Part shown: positions 24,984-33,812 of the stretch, piece after piece
Layout: each line of letters starts with the position of its first letter
How positions within the stretch are numbered: position 1 is the first letter of the stretch
DNA from: Spartobacteria bacterium
GTDB taxonomy: Bacteria; Verrucomicrobiota; Verrucomicrobiia; Chthoniobacterales; UBA10450
Length of the DNA: 64,000 nt
Direction of reading: 5' to 3'
Assembly: GCA_021325495.1 (NCBI GenBank)
Contig: JAJPGZ010000003.1
Location: 62,001-126,000 of the forward strand
Translations under genes and position numbers: made by a program
Notes under the pieces: generated by a model
Databases searched by the model: none
Told to the model about the DNA's origin: nothing
Seen by the model: the letters and a program-made list of their open reading frames with translations, nothing else

Positions 24984-26099
24984 ATGTTCCTGTGTGCGTT
25001 CTTCGCAAGATCGACAATTGCATTCGCGCAAGTCAATCCGGCGGAGGAGCCGTCAGTCCTCGCGGTCGCGAAAGTGTTGCCCGCAGTCGTCAACATCAAC
25101 ACCGAGCGCATCATCCGCCGGCAAGTGCGCGATCCGTTCGACGAATTCTATTCGCAATTCTTCGGGCAATATCGCAGCCGTCCGCGCGAGATTCGCCAGA
25201 CATTGCAAAGCCTCGGCACCGGTTTCTTTGTCGATCCAAACGGTTACATCGTGACCAACCAGCACGTGGTCGAACGCGCGGCCGATCTAAAAATTGAAGT
25301 CGTAACCAACGACGAAAAGACCTACAGCGCGCATTACATCACCGGCGACGACAAGCAAGACCTCGCCTTCATCAAGGTTGATGGCAAAAGCGATTTTCCG
25401 TTTATCGATTTGAACAACGTCTCGCCGAATTTGTTAGGCCAGACCGTCATTGTGGTCGGGAACGCGGTTGGTTACGGCAGCTCGATCAGTCGCGGCGTGC
25501 TGAGCGCGATGCGGCGCGACATCTCGATCGACAACATCGAATACAAAAATCTCATTCAAACCGACGCGGCGATTAATCCCGGAAACAGCGGCGGACCAGT
25601 GATCGATCTGTCCGGGCGACTTGTCGGAGTGAGCTCGGCCAAGATGGCGTTCACGCCGCAAGGTGTGCCGACGCAGGGACTCGGTTTCGCGATTCCGGCG
25701 GACACCGTTCGCGAGACGGTCGCAAATTTCAAAAAGGTCGCGCAGAAAAAACCTGCGCAAGATCGACAATCGGCAAGATCGACAACTACCGCCGCCGAAC
25801 GTTTGTTTGGAATGCAATTGCAAGATCTCTCGCGCGACCTGACCGATGCGCTTGGTTATGCCGCGGGTCGCGGGGTGCTCGTCGCCGGCGTCGAGGCGGG
25901 CAGTCCGGCCGAACAAGCCGGCATCGAGCGCGGTCTCGTCATTTATCGTGTTGGAAAATACGACGTGAATTCGGCGAAAGATATCGAGCGTTTGCTCGCG
26001 AAAGCGCAAAGCGGTGCGAGTGTCGATTTTGTCGTAGGCGTGATTCGCGGCGATGGCAGCGGCCAACGCGTGGAAACGGTGACCCTGGCCGCGCGTTGA
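24984..26099 (+). CDS. HtrA/DegP-type serine protease with one PDZ domain
   Basis: I start at the ATG at 24984, which gives a signal-like N terminus (MFLCAFFARSTIAFAQ). The frame start at 24840 would translate the hairpin element. The trypsin-like domain has His94 (NQHVVE), Asp126 (KQDLAFIK) and Ser202 (NPGNSGGPV). One C-terminal PDZ domain follows (GVLVAGVEAGSPAEQAGIERGLVIYRVGK). The linker between them, AQDRQSARSTTTA, is encoded by two word-A copies (25759 and 25775), and a third copy (25007) lies in the signal peptide as ARSTI. It should act in periplasmic protein quality control. Confidence 0.93.
   Translation: MFLCAFFARSTIAFAQVNPAEEPSVLAVAKVLPAVVNINTERIIRRQVRDPFDEFYSQFFGQYRSRPREIRQTLQSLGTGFFVDPNGYIVTNQHVVERAADLKIEVVTNDEKTYSAHYITGDDKQDLAFIKVDGKSDFPFIDLNNVSPNLLGQTVIVVGNAVGYGSSISRGVLSAMRRDISIDNIEYKNLIQTDAAINPGNSGGPVIDLSGRLVGVSSAKMAFTPQGVPTQGLGFAIPADTVRETVANFKKVAQKKPAQDRQSARSTTTAAERLFGMQLQDLSRDLTDALGYAAGRGVLVAGVEAGSPAEQAGIERGLVIYRVGKYDVNSAKDIERLLAKAQSGASVDFVVGVIRGDGSGQRVETVTLAAR
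25759..25784 (+). repeat. Word A doublet in the htrA linker
   Basis: Two exact AAGATCGACA copies start 16 bp apart, read as QDRQ and ARSTT. They form most of the linker between the protease and PDZ domains. Confidence 0.85.
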
Positions 26100-26155
26100 C
26101 AAATTTTTTTTCGCAACGCAAATCGTCTTCGATTGTCTCACAAAATAATTTTCCA

Positions 26156-27094
26156 ATGATTAAAGTCGAAAACCTGACGAAGCGATACGCCGGCACCACG
26201 GCCATCCGCGATTTGAGTTTCGAGGTCGGCCAGGGCGAGATCATGGGATTCCTCGGGCCGAACGGCGCGGGCAAATCGACTACCATGCGCATTCTCGCCG
26301 GCTTCATGCCGCCGACGTCTGGCCGCGCGTCCGTCGCCGGGTTCGATGTTTTTTCGCAATCGCTGCAAGCGCGCGCGCATCTCGGTTACATGCCGGAGAA
26401 CGTGCCGCTCTATAACGACATGCGCGTGACCGAGTATTTAAATTATCGCGCCGCGCTCAAAGGCGTGCCGCATCGGCGCGTGAAAGAACGCGTCGGCGAC
26501 GTGCAGGAACTTTGCGGATTGAAAGACGTGGAGAAGCGATTGATCGCGACCTTGTCAAAAGGTTATCGGCAGCGTGTCGGTTTGGCGGACGCGCTGGTGG
26601 CCGAACCTGATTTGTTGATTCTCGATGAGCCAACGATCGGGCTCGATCCGAACCAAATCCGCCAGGTGCGCGAGCTGATTAAAAATCTCGGCAAGCAACA
26701 CACCATTCTGCTCTCGACCCACATTTTGCCGGAAGTGGAGATGACGTGCAGCCGCGTCATCATCGTGCACAAGGGACGGATCGAAGCGTGCGACACTCCG
26801 GAGAACTTGTTAGGGCAAATTCGACAGGCCGGCGGCGTCGTGGTCGAAGCGAAGACGGGAAGCGATAATGGCGTCGAGGAACTGAAAAAGATTTCCGGCG
26901 TGCGCGATGTTTCGTCGGACGTCGCTGGCGATTGGAAAACCTTTTCGCTGCGCGTCGAATCCGGAGTTGATGTGCGTGAAGAAATTTATCGGCTCGCGAC
27001 GGCCCGGCATTGGACGCTGCGCGAATTAAGTCAGCGTCGCGCCACACTCGAAGACGTCTTCGTCGAAATCACGCACACGGAAGTCTCAGCATGA
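26156..27094 (+). CDS. ABC transporter ATPase (GldA/NatA type)
   Basis: The ATG at 26156 gives MIKVENLTKRYAGTTAI, the normal family start; the TTG-initiated frame at 26096 is not needed. The 312-residue protein has Walker A GPNGAGKST (residues 34-42), a Q loop near YMPENVPLYNDMRV, the signature LSKGYRQRVGLADAL, Walker B LLILDEP and an H loop (STHILPEV). It pairs with the ABC-2 permease and the GldG-like protein directly downstream. Confidence 0.93.
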   Translation: MIKVENLTKRYAGTTAIRDLSFEVGQGEIMGFLGPNGAGKSTTMRILAGFMPPTSGRASVAGFDVFSQSLQARAHLGYMPENVPLYNDMRVTEYLNYRAALKGVPHRRVKERVGDVQELCGLKDVEKRLIATLSKGYRQRVGLADALVAEPDLLILDEPTIGLDPNQIRQVRELIKNLGKQHTILLSTHILPEVEMTCSRVIIVHKGRIEACDTPENLLGQIRQAGGVVVEAKTGSDNGVEELKKISGVRDVSSDVAGDWKTFSLRVESGVDVREEIYRLATARHWTLRELSQRRATLEDVFVEITHTEVSA

Positions 27095-27097
27095 AGA

Positions 27098-27122
27098 TGT
27101 CGATCTTGTACATGTCGATCTT
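27098..27122 (-). repeat. Word A doublet filling an intergenic gap
   Basis: Two exact TGTCGATCTT copies start at 27098 and 27113, 15 bp apart. They make up nearly all of the 31 bp between the ATPase stop and the permease start. Confidence 0.88.
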
Positions 27123-27125
27123 ACG

Positions 27126-27881
27126 ATGAGAAAATTTTTCACATTACTTGGCCGCGAGGTGCGGAGTTACTTCTACTCGCCCATCGCCTACATCGTACTC
27201 GTATTTTTCCTGCTTGTGTGCGGCGTAAATTTTTATTTCCAGATCACCTACATGAATCAGCGGCCGATGGCCTACACGGTCGAGGAAGCATTCTTCAACA
27301 ACGTTTTCTTCTGGTTCGCGTTCGTTCTCATCTTTCCCCTCATCACCATGCGAGTGTTCGCCGAGGAATTTAAACTCGGCACGATCGAGCCGCTACTCAC
27401 CGCGCCGGTGCGCGACTGGCAGGTAGTCCTCTCAAAATTTTTCGGCGCGCTCATTTTCTACCTCGTGCTTTGGGCGCCGACCGCGCTTTACTTTTTGTTT
27501 TTCGAACGCGTCACGCACCAGACCGCGGCCGGATCGTGGGGCGCATATTGGGGATCCTACCTGCTGCTGCTTTTGCTCGGATCGTTTTACATTTCGATTG
27601 GCTGCTTCGCGTCGGTCTTAACCAAGAACCAGATCATCGCCGCGATCATTTCTTTCGCCGTGATAACCATGCTTTTCTTTCTCGGGCTCATTCAATTCAT
27701 CATGCTCGATGTGAGTTCGTCCATGCGCGATGTGCTCGGCTATTTCTCCGCCATCGAACACATGGGCACGTTGTCGCGCGGCATCATCGATACGCGCCCG
27801 ATCGTTTTTTACACGAGCATGACCATCGTGATGCTGGTGCTGACGCATCAAGCGTTTCAAACGCGCAAGTGGAGATTGTGA
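27126..27881 (+). CDS. ABC-2 type permease (GldF-like)
   Basis: The 251-residue protein has six predicted helices and the ABC-2 segment RVFAEEFKLGTIEPLLTAPVRDWQVVLSKF between helices 2 and 3. It starts with FFTLLGREVRSYFYSPIAYIVL. Proteins of this type form the membrane channel of GldA-GldF-GldG-like transporters, needed for gliding in Bacteroidetes but widespread in non-gliding bacteria. Its stop and the next start are 3 bp apart. Confidence 0.9.
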   Translation: MRKFFTLLGREVRSYFYSPIAYIVLVFFLLVCGVNFYFQITYMNQRPMAYTVEEAFFNNVFFWFAFVLIFPLITMRVFAEEFKLGTIEPLLTAPVRDWQVVLSKFFGALIFYLVLWAPTALYFLFFERVTHQTAAGSWGAYWGSYLLLLLLGSFYISIGCFASVLTKNQIIAAIISFAVITMLFFLGLIQFIMLDVSSSMRDVLGYFSAIEHMGTLSRGIIDTRPIVFYTSMTIVMLVLTHQAFQTRKWRL

Positions 27882-27884
27882 CGC

Positions 27885-29426
27885 ATGCCTAACGAGACCG
27901 TTGCAAGATCGACATCTTCATCTGGCAAAGGCATTCGCCGTTTTCGGATCGGAACGAATGTGGTCGTGCAGGTCCTGCTGCTCCTCATCATCGCCGCTTT
28001 CGTGAATTATCTCGGCCTGCAACATTACCGCCGCTGGGATTTTTCGCGCGAGCAGAAGTACGCGCTCTCCGATAAGACGAAACGTTTCCTCGCAAGCTTG
28101 AAGGGAAAAGTTCGCATCACGAATTTCTTCCCGCCCGACACCGCGATCAGTGGCGACGTGCAGAATTTGCTGACCGAGTATCAATACGCCGGCAAGGGCA
28201 AGATCGACATCGAAACCATCGATCCGCAGCGCAATCTTTCGCGCGCGAAAGAGATTTTCGACAAATACAAAGTCGTGACGGACGAGCCGCTGCTGGTGAT
28301 TGATTACGACGGCAAAAATAAAACCGTGAAAGCGTCGGAGATGGCGGAGATCGATCGCACCGGCATTCAATTCGGCGAAGGCCCTCGCGTCGCCGCGTTC
28401 AAAGGCGAACAAGCGGTCACGAGCGCGATGATGGATTTGGTGGAAGGAAAAAAGAACACGGTCGGTTACATCACCGGCCACAAGGAACCGTCGATCGCGG
28501 AGACGCCGCCCGCGCTTCTCGCGCAACAAGAGCAAACGTCGAGTCCGATTGGAGTGCTAAAAACTTTTATCGAGAACGAGAACATCAAGTTTCAGGAATT
28601 GAATCTGCAAAGCGAACCGCAGGTCCCGGCCGAGGTGAAGACGGTCATGATCGCGGGGCCGCAATACGATTTCTCGGATCGCGAGATGAAATTGCTGCGC
28701 GATTATTGGGAAAAACAAGGTCGCATCCTGTTGCTTGTCGATCCTTCCGCGAAAACACCGAAGCTATCCGCGTTTTTAAATGAGCTCGGCGTGAAACCGA
28801 ACGACGACCGTTTGATGGTCTTCATCAAGACCGGCATTCAGGAAATCGCGATCACGCAGGATGTGCAGGCGAAATTTCTCAGCGGACATCCGGTGACGCA
28901 GCGCCTGGCCGACACGCGCACGATTTTTCAGGGCGGCACGTGTTCGTTAACGCTCGAGGCGCAGCGCGTCGCGAACGCGAATATTCATCTGACCCCGCTG
29001 ATCCAGGCCGAGAAAGGATATTTCGCGGAGAAGGATTTCACCAGTCGCGACCAGACAAAATTTCAAAACGACGCCAAGAACGCGCCGCCCACGCCGCTCA
29101 CCATCGGCGTCGCCATCGAGAAAGGCGGCTCGGGCGATGAGCGCGTGCAAATGAATTCGTCGCGCATGGTGGTGGTGAGCAACGCGACATTCATTCAAGA
29201 CAACGCGCTCACGCAGGAGCAACAGGGTCTCGATTTTGTTTCCGGCGCGATCAACTGGTTGCTCAGCCGCGAACAGCTCATCGGCATCGCGCCGAAAGTG
29301 GCGAAGCCGTTAACGTTTTCGTTGAGCGACGAAGCCATGCGCGGCGTGCGGTGGATCATTCTCGTTCTCATGCCGCTGATCCCGCTCGTCATCGGCAGCA
29401 CGATCTGGTGGCAGCGTCGGGCGTGA
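27885..29426 (+). CDS. GldG-like ABC-transporter auxiliary protein
   Basis: The 513-residue protein has an N-terminal membrane helix (VVVQVLLLLIIAAFVNYLG), a large periplasmic domain with LSDKTKRFLASLKGKVRITNFFP and YITGHKEPSI typical of GldG/ABC_transp_aux, and a C-terminal helix (WIILVLMPLIPLVIGSTIWW). It works with the ATPase and permease just upstream. The N terminus is encoded by word B (27888) then word A (27905): MPNETVARSTSS. A further A copy (28200) is read as KIDIETIDP. Confidence 0.88.
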   Translation: MPNETVARSTSSSGKGIRRFRIGTNVVVQVLLLLIIAAFVNYLGLQHYRRWDFSREQKYALSDKTKRFLASLKGKVRITNFFPPDTAISGDVQNLLTEYQYAGKGKIDIETIDPQRNLSRAKEIFDKYKVVTDEPLLVIDYDGKNKTVKASEMAEIDRTGIQFGEGPRVAAFKGEQAVTSAMMDLVEGKKNTVGYITGHKEPSIAETPPALLAQQEQTSSPIGVLKTFIENENIKFQELNLQSEPQVPAEVKTVMIAGPQYDFSDREMKLLRDYWEKQGRILLLVDPSAKTPKLSAFLNELGVKPNDDRLMVFIKTGIQEIAITQDVQAKFLSGHPVTQRLADTRTIFQGGTCSLTLEAQRVANANIHLTPLIQAEKGYFAEKDFTSRDQTKFQNDAKNAPPTPLTIGVAIEKGGSGDERVQMNSSRMVVVSNATFIQDNALTQEQQGLDFVSGAINWLLSREQLIGIAPKVAKPLTFSLSDEAMRGVRWIILVLMPLIPLVIGSTIWWQRRA

Positions 29427-29437
29427 TTCGTTAGGCA

Positions 29438-31237
29438 ATGAACTGGCGCACCACTCTTATCCTCGCTCTCATCGCCGTCGGCATCGGCGCTTACATCAAG
29501 TTCTACGAAGTGAAACAGCCGACGACGCGCGAAGCGCAACAGCGTGCGCAGAATGTTTTGAATTTCGACAAGGAGAAGATCGATGCCATCACCATTCAAA
29601 ACGGCGACGACAAGATCGACATGCGCAAGATCGACAATCGCTGGCGACTGGAAGCGCCGATCAAAGATCAGGCCGACGCGAACGCTATTAACAACATCCT
29701 CTTCGATCTCGATGGCTGGCAAAAGGACGCGACCATCACGGAAAAGGAAATGACCGCGGACAAAAACAAGCTCGGCGAATTCGGGCTCGCGAAACCGAAG
29801 CTGCGATTAAAGCTCGGCGGACAAGGTGCGCCGCCGGAAATTCTTTTCGGGAAGGACGCCGCGTTTGAAAATAAAATGTACGTGCGTCTCGAAAATTCAA
29901 AGGACGCGTTCATCGGCGATCAATCGGTAAAAAAAGCGATCGACAAAAAGGCGGATGAGTTCCGCGACAAGAAGCTGACCGATCTCACCTCACCGCAAGT
30001 TGTCCGCGTCGTGCTGAAGACGCCGGCCGGTGAGATGGAATTGCAGAAGAAGAACGACCACTGGGAAATCTTGAAACCGTTGCGCGCGCGCGCCGACGAT
30101 CAAAAGGTTGGCGATCTCGTCGCGCAAATCACGACGGCGCGCATCGAACAATTTGTCGCCGACGACCGCGGCGATCTGAATGCCTACGGGCTCGCGCAGC
30201 CGCGCGGATCGATCACGATGTTCGGCGATAACGATAAACAAGGCCAGACATTGTCGATCGGTGGGGTGCCGGAAAAACAGAAGGACCAGGTGTATGTGCG
30301 TTTGTCGTCGCGCGGTTTCGTTTACACGCTGCCAAAAAAAATCGAGGAGCTGCTCAACACCAAGCCTAACGACGTGCGCGACCGGCATCTGGTTCGCTTC
30401 GACGAGAAAATTCTCGACCGCATCACCATCGACGCCGCGGGCAAGGGAAAGATCGTGCTCGCGCGTAAAGGAGAAGATTGGAGCATCGTCACTCGCAACA
30501 ACGCGCCGGCAAATGCGGCCGAAGTCCGTCGTTTGATCGACATGTTGAAGAACGAACAGGTCACGCGTTTCGTGGAAGACGTCGCGTCGAATTTGCCTAA
30601 GTACGGCCTCGACAAGCCGCAATTGCAAATCACGCTCAGCTCGTTCGCATCGGAAAACACGGCCGAGACGAAAGCGGGCGAACAGCCGTTCGCGACTATC
30701 GCGTTCGGAAAAATGGAAGCGAACGATGTCTTCGCGCGCGTCGGCGAAGAGCCGTTCGTTGTCGCCGTGCGCAAGCAGACGCTCGATAACATTTTCATCG
30801 ATCCATTGCAGTGGCAGGACTTGTCGATCTTCAATTTCAAGCCGGAGCAGATTCATCGGCTGACGGTCCAAGTCGACAAGGAAGTCGCGTTAATCCACGG
30901 TCCGAATAATCGCTGGGCGCTGGCGAATGGCGGCGGCGACGTCAATCAAACCAATGTGCAATCGCTCTTGAACACATTGTCGATCTTGCACGCGGCGCGT
31001 TGGATCGGACCGACCACACCGCAACACGGCTTCGACAAACCGCAGGTCGTCATCACGTTCACGACATCACCCGACGACAAAGATGCGCACAAGCTTCTCG
31101 TCGGCGGCCCCGCCTCGGACGGAATGTGGTTCACGCGCATGGACGGGCGCGAAGGCACATTCGTGATTAGCAATCCGGATCTGACCGCGCTGCGTTTGCC
31201 GCTGGTGCAAACCGCGTCGCCTACGCCGACGCCGTAG
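29438..31237 (+). CDS. DUF4340 domain protein, membrane-anchored
   Basis: The 599-residue protein begins with one membrane helix (TTLILALIAVGIGAYIKFYE) and continues as repeated DUF4340 units of about 150 residues (WRLEAPIKDQADANAINNIL, WEILKPLRARADDQKVGDLV, WSIVTRNNAPANAAEVRRLI, WALANGGGDVNQTNVQSLL). DUF4340 proteins usually sit next to GldF/GldG-type transporters, as here. A word-A doublet (29612, 29627) encodes KIDMRKIDNR. The stop overlaps the convergent menG gene by 17 bp. Confidence 0.87.
   Translation: MNWRTTLILALIAVGIGAYIKFYEVKQPTTREAQQRAQNVLNFDKEKIDAITIQNGDDKIDMRKIDNRWRLEAPIKDQADANAINNILFDLDGWQKDATITEKEMTADKNKLGEFGLAKPKLRLKLGGQGAPPEILFGKDAAFENKMYVRLENSKDAFIGDQSVKKAIDKKADEFRDKKLTDLTSPQVVRVVLKTPAGEMELQKKNDHWEILKPLRARADDQKVGDLVAQITTARIEQFVADDRGDLNAYGLAQPRGSITMFGDNDKQGQTLSIGGVPEKQKDQVYVRLSSRGFVYTLPKKIEELLNTKPNDVRDRHLVRFDEKILDRITIDAAGKGKIVLARKGEDWSIVTRNNAPANAAEVRRLIDMLKNEQVTRFVEDVASNLPKYGLDKPQLQITLSSFASENTAETKAGEQPFATIAFGKMEANDVFARVGEEPFVVAVRKQTLDNIFIDPLQWQDLSIFNFKPEQIHRLTVQVDKEVALIHGPNNRWALANGGGDVNQTNVQSLLNTLSILHAARWIGPTTPQHGFDKPQVVITFTTSPDDKDAHKLLVGGPASDGMWFTRMDGREGTFVISNPDLTALRLPLVQTASPTPTP
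29612..29636 (+). repeat. Word A doublet in the DUF4340 gene
   Basis: Two exact copies start at 29612 and 29627, 15 bp apart, both in the K-I-D frame. Confidence 0.85.
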
Positions 31238-31919
31238 CGGTATAGATCGACACGATCCCTCCGCTCAACGGTTCGGCCGCGGCATCGCGGAAACCGTTCG
31301 CTTCCATCAATCGCAGCATCGCGTCGCCGTTCGGAAATTCTTCGATTGAATCGCCGAGATAATCGTAGGCGTTTTTCTCTTTCGTTAGGGCGGCGCCGAT
31401 GATCGGGACGATGCGATGCAAATAGAAGCGGTAGAATCCGCGCAAGATCGACAAGGTCGGAAGCGAGAATTCGAGAACGAGCAAGTGACCGTCGGCGCGC
31501 AACACGCGCTGCATCTCGCGCAACGCTTCACTCCACTCCGGCAAATTGCGCAGACCAAACGCGATCGTAATGACGTCAACTGACGAATCCTCGAACGGAA
31601 GTTGCATCGCGTTCGCGTGCACGATTTCGCGAACGCCTTTGCCTTTCGCGATCGCGAGCATCTCCGCGGAAAAATCTGCGCCGATGATTTGAGCGCTCGG
31701 AATCTTCCTTTGCAAGACGAGCGCGAGATCGCCTGTGCCCGTGGCAAGATCGACAATTACATTTGGACGCCAGCTCGCGACGATCTCAGCCGCGCGTCTG
31801 CGCCAACAGAAATCGAAGCCGCAACTGAGGACGTGATTCGCAACGTCGTATCGGCGCGCGATCGCGCCGAACATTTCGCGGACGCGTTCAGGATCGGCGA
31901 CGCTGGTGCGTTGGTTCAA
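31221..31919 (-). CDS. menG: Demethylmenaquinone methyltransferase
   Basis: The 232-residue protein has the UbiE/MenG pattern: VREMFGAIARRYDVANHVLS, the SAM motif DLATGTGDLALVL, then FGLRNLPEWSEALREMQRVL and LEFSLPT. It methylates demethylmenaquinone in quinone synthesis (and can act in ubiquinone synthesis in other taxa). Lack of other ubi genes here and the likely phylum favour menaquinone. Word A copies lie at 31444 (LSIL) and 31746 (VIVDLATG, just before the SAM motif), and word B at 31382. Confidence 0.93.
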   Translation of the reverse strand: MNQRTSVADPERVREMFGAIARRYDVANHVLSCGFDFCWRRRAAEIVASWRPNVIVDLATGTGDLALVLQRKIPSAQIIGADFSAEMLAIAKGKGVREIVHANAMQLPFEDSSVDVITIAFGLRNLPEWSEALREMQRVLRADGHLLVLEFSLPTLSILRGFYRFYLHRIVPIIGAALTKEKNAYDYLGDSIEEFPNGDAMLRLMEANGFRDAAAEPLSGGIVSIYTATASA

Positions 31920-31965
31920 GCGCTCAAAGTCGAACTTTCACCGCCAACTCGCAAACGACTACGAT

Positions 31966-33681
31966 TCACCTGCGTGCGAAGCGTTGGATTGCTTCATCGA
32001 GACATTTCGCATCGACGGGCTTGATAAGGTATTCGAGAAAACCGGCTTCTTTTGTTTGCGCAAAATCGGCCTCGGAACCGAAACCGCTCATGGCAATACC
32101 GCGCAATCCATACTTCGCACTCAATTCCCGAAGGAGTTCGCTACCCGTGCCGTCGGGCAATTGCATGTCAGTGACGAGGAGGTCGAAAGTCATTCCGTTC
32201 GCGAGCGAGCGCGCCTCTTGCACGGTTCGGGCGGCTTCCACGTCGTATCCTTGCCGATTAAGCAGGCGTGCCAGAACTTCGCGGGTATCATCATGATCCT
32301 CGACCAGAAGCAGCCGCAAATCTTCACGACGGGCTGGAGTGGGCGCGTCGCTGGCGGTAGCCGCATCACATTCCGTGACGGGATCGGCGACGGTAGTCAA
32401 TTCAAGACGAAAGGTGGCGCCCTGGCCGATGCCGCCACTTGCGGCGGTGAGGATTCCGCCATGCGCTTCGGTGATCGCTTTGCAAATTAGCAGACCGAGG
32501 CCGAGGCCGGCGGCGGATTGCGTGCGCGCCAGTTCAACTTGAAAGAAGGGATCGAAAATATTGCGCAGGTGTGATGGATCAATCCCAAGTCCGGTGTCGC
32601 GAAATGAGATGGTTAGGCGATTTGCTTCGTCGGAGCGAGTTTCGATGTCGATCTTGCCACCCCACGGCGTGAATTTGGCCGCGTTCTTGATGATGTTCCA
32701 AAAAACCTGCTGGAGTCGGCTGGCATCTCCCTCCACGAAATGCCGGGAAGCACCCGGCTTGAACGCAAATTCGAGTCCCCTGCCGTCGATCTCCCCGCGG
32801 CAGATATCAATCGCTTGCTGAAGACTGACATGCACATCAACTATCTCGTGACGTAACCGAAGTTTCCCGCTGGTGATGCGCGTGACATCAAGGAGGTCAT
32901 CGATGAGATGGGTTTCCAAAGTGAGATTCCGGCGCATGATCGCGAACGCAGCCAGATCCTCGGCCGAATGTCGCTTATCGGCCGCAAGGTCTGCCAGGAG
33001 CGCGACGAGCGGCGTGAGCGGGGTGCGCAATTCATGCGAAAGCGTGGCGAAAAAAAGTTCTTTGGAAGCGACTGCGCCATCGGCCAGGCTTTTTTGTTGC
33101 GCGAGCTTCCGTTCTAGTTCTCGATGTTCGGTAAGATCGGTCAGAGTGACGTACAATTCCGGTTCCTCGTTTTCGAGGTGACTAACGACGCTTTGCATGC
33201 GGACAAATGTCTCCTGGCCATCGGTGCTTCGAAGTAAGAGCTCGCACATTTCCATTTGGCCGGAAGCGAACGCGGATTCGAGATGTAGTTCGAAAATGGC
33301 AACTGAGTCGGCGGTGACATGGGAGAGAAAAGGACGCACGCGGGAATGGAGGAGGGCACGTCCGACATTAAGCATTTGCGCGCCCAGGAAATTGGCGTCG
33401 AGAATGAGGGCGGCGCGGTTTAAACGGAGTAGGCCGACCGGAGCCAGATCGAAGTGGCGAAAATATTTCTTCTGCGATTCCTCGATCTGCGCGCGACTAT
33501 CGAGCAGCTCTTCATTTTGAATTTCGAGCTCGGTTTCGTAGATGTGCAGCTCTGCCATGGCGGAGCGCAAATTTTTTACTTTCGGTAAGGTTGGAGCAGA
33601 AGGTCGGACGCGCAAGCGTTGCTCCGCCACGACGCGCAGCGATGCGTTCGCGGGGGTGAATTTCAACGCAGTCGCTTTCAT
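31966..33681 (-). CDS. PAS-domain hybrid histidine kinase with receiver
   Basis: The 571-residue soluble protein has an N-terminal helical region, a PAS domain (YFRHFDLAPVGLLRLN), a HisKA box (LFFATLSHELRTPLTPL), a HATPase domain (NIIKNAAKFTPWGG, FRDTGLGIDP, LGLGLLICKAI) and a C-terminal receiver (LLLVEDHDDTRE, phospho-Asp in LLVTDMQLPDG, Lys in YLIKPVD). It lies 131 bp downstream of the CheB-CheR-PAS protein on the same strand, and the two often function together. One word A (32646) is present. Confidence 0.92.
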   Translation of the reverse strand: MKATALKFTPANASLRVVAEQRLRVRPSAPTLPKVKNLRSAMAELHIYETELEIQNEELLDSRAQIEESQKKYFRHFDLAPVGLLRLNRAALILDANFLGAQMLNVGRALLHSRVRPFLSHVTADSVAIFELHLESAFASGQMEMCELLLRSTDGQETFVRMQSVVSHLENEEPELYVTLTDLTEHRELERKLAQQKSLADGAVASKELFFATLSHELRTPLTPLVALLADLAADKRHSAEDLAAFAIMRRNLTLETHLIDDLLDVTRITSGKLRLRHEIVDVHVSLQQAIDICRGEIDGRGLEFAFKPGASRHFVEGDASRLQQVFWNIIKNAAKFTPWGGKIDIETRSDEANRLTISFRDTGLGIDPSHLRNIFDPFFQVELARTQSAAGLGLGLLICKAITEAHGGILTAASGGIGQGATFRLELTTVADPVTECDAATASDAPTPARREDLRLLLVEDHDDTREVLARLLNRQGYDVEAARTVQEARSLANGMTFDLLVTDMQLPDGTGSELLRELSAKYGLRGIAMSGFGSEADFAQTKEAGFLEYLIKPVDAKCLDEAIQRFARR

Positions 33682-33812
33682 CCGGGCCTGATGTAAGGCG
33701 GAGCCTGCCTAACTGAAGCGATCGAAATGGACCCTAAGTTTTCAGCGACGGCTAATCTCGGGAGAAACCTGTTCAAAAAACAACCTCGCCCCAGCAAGAG
33801 CATATCATAGGC

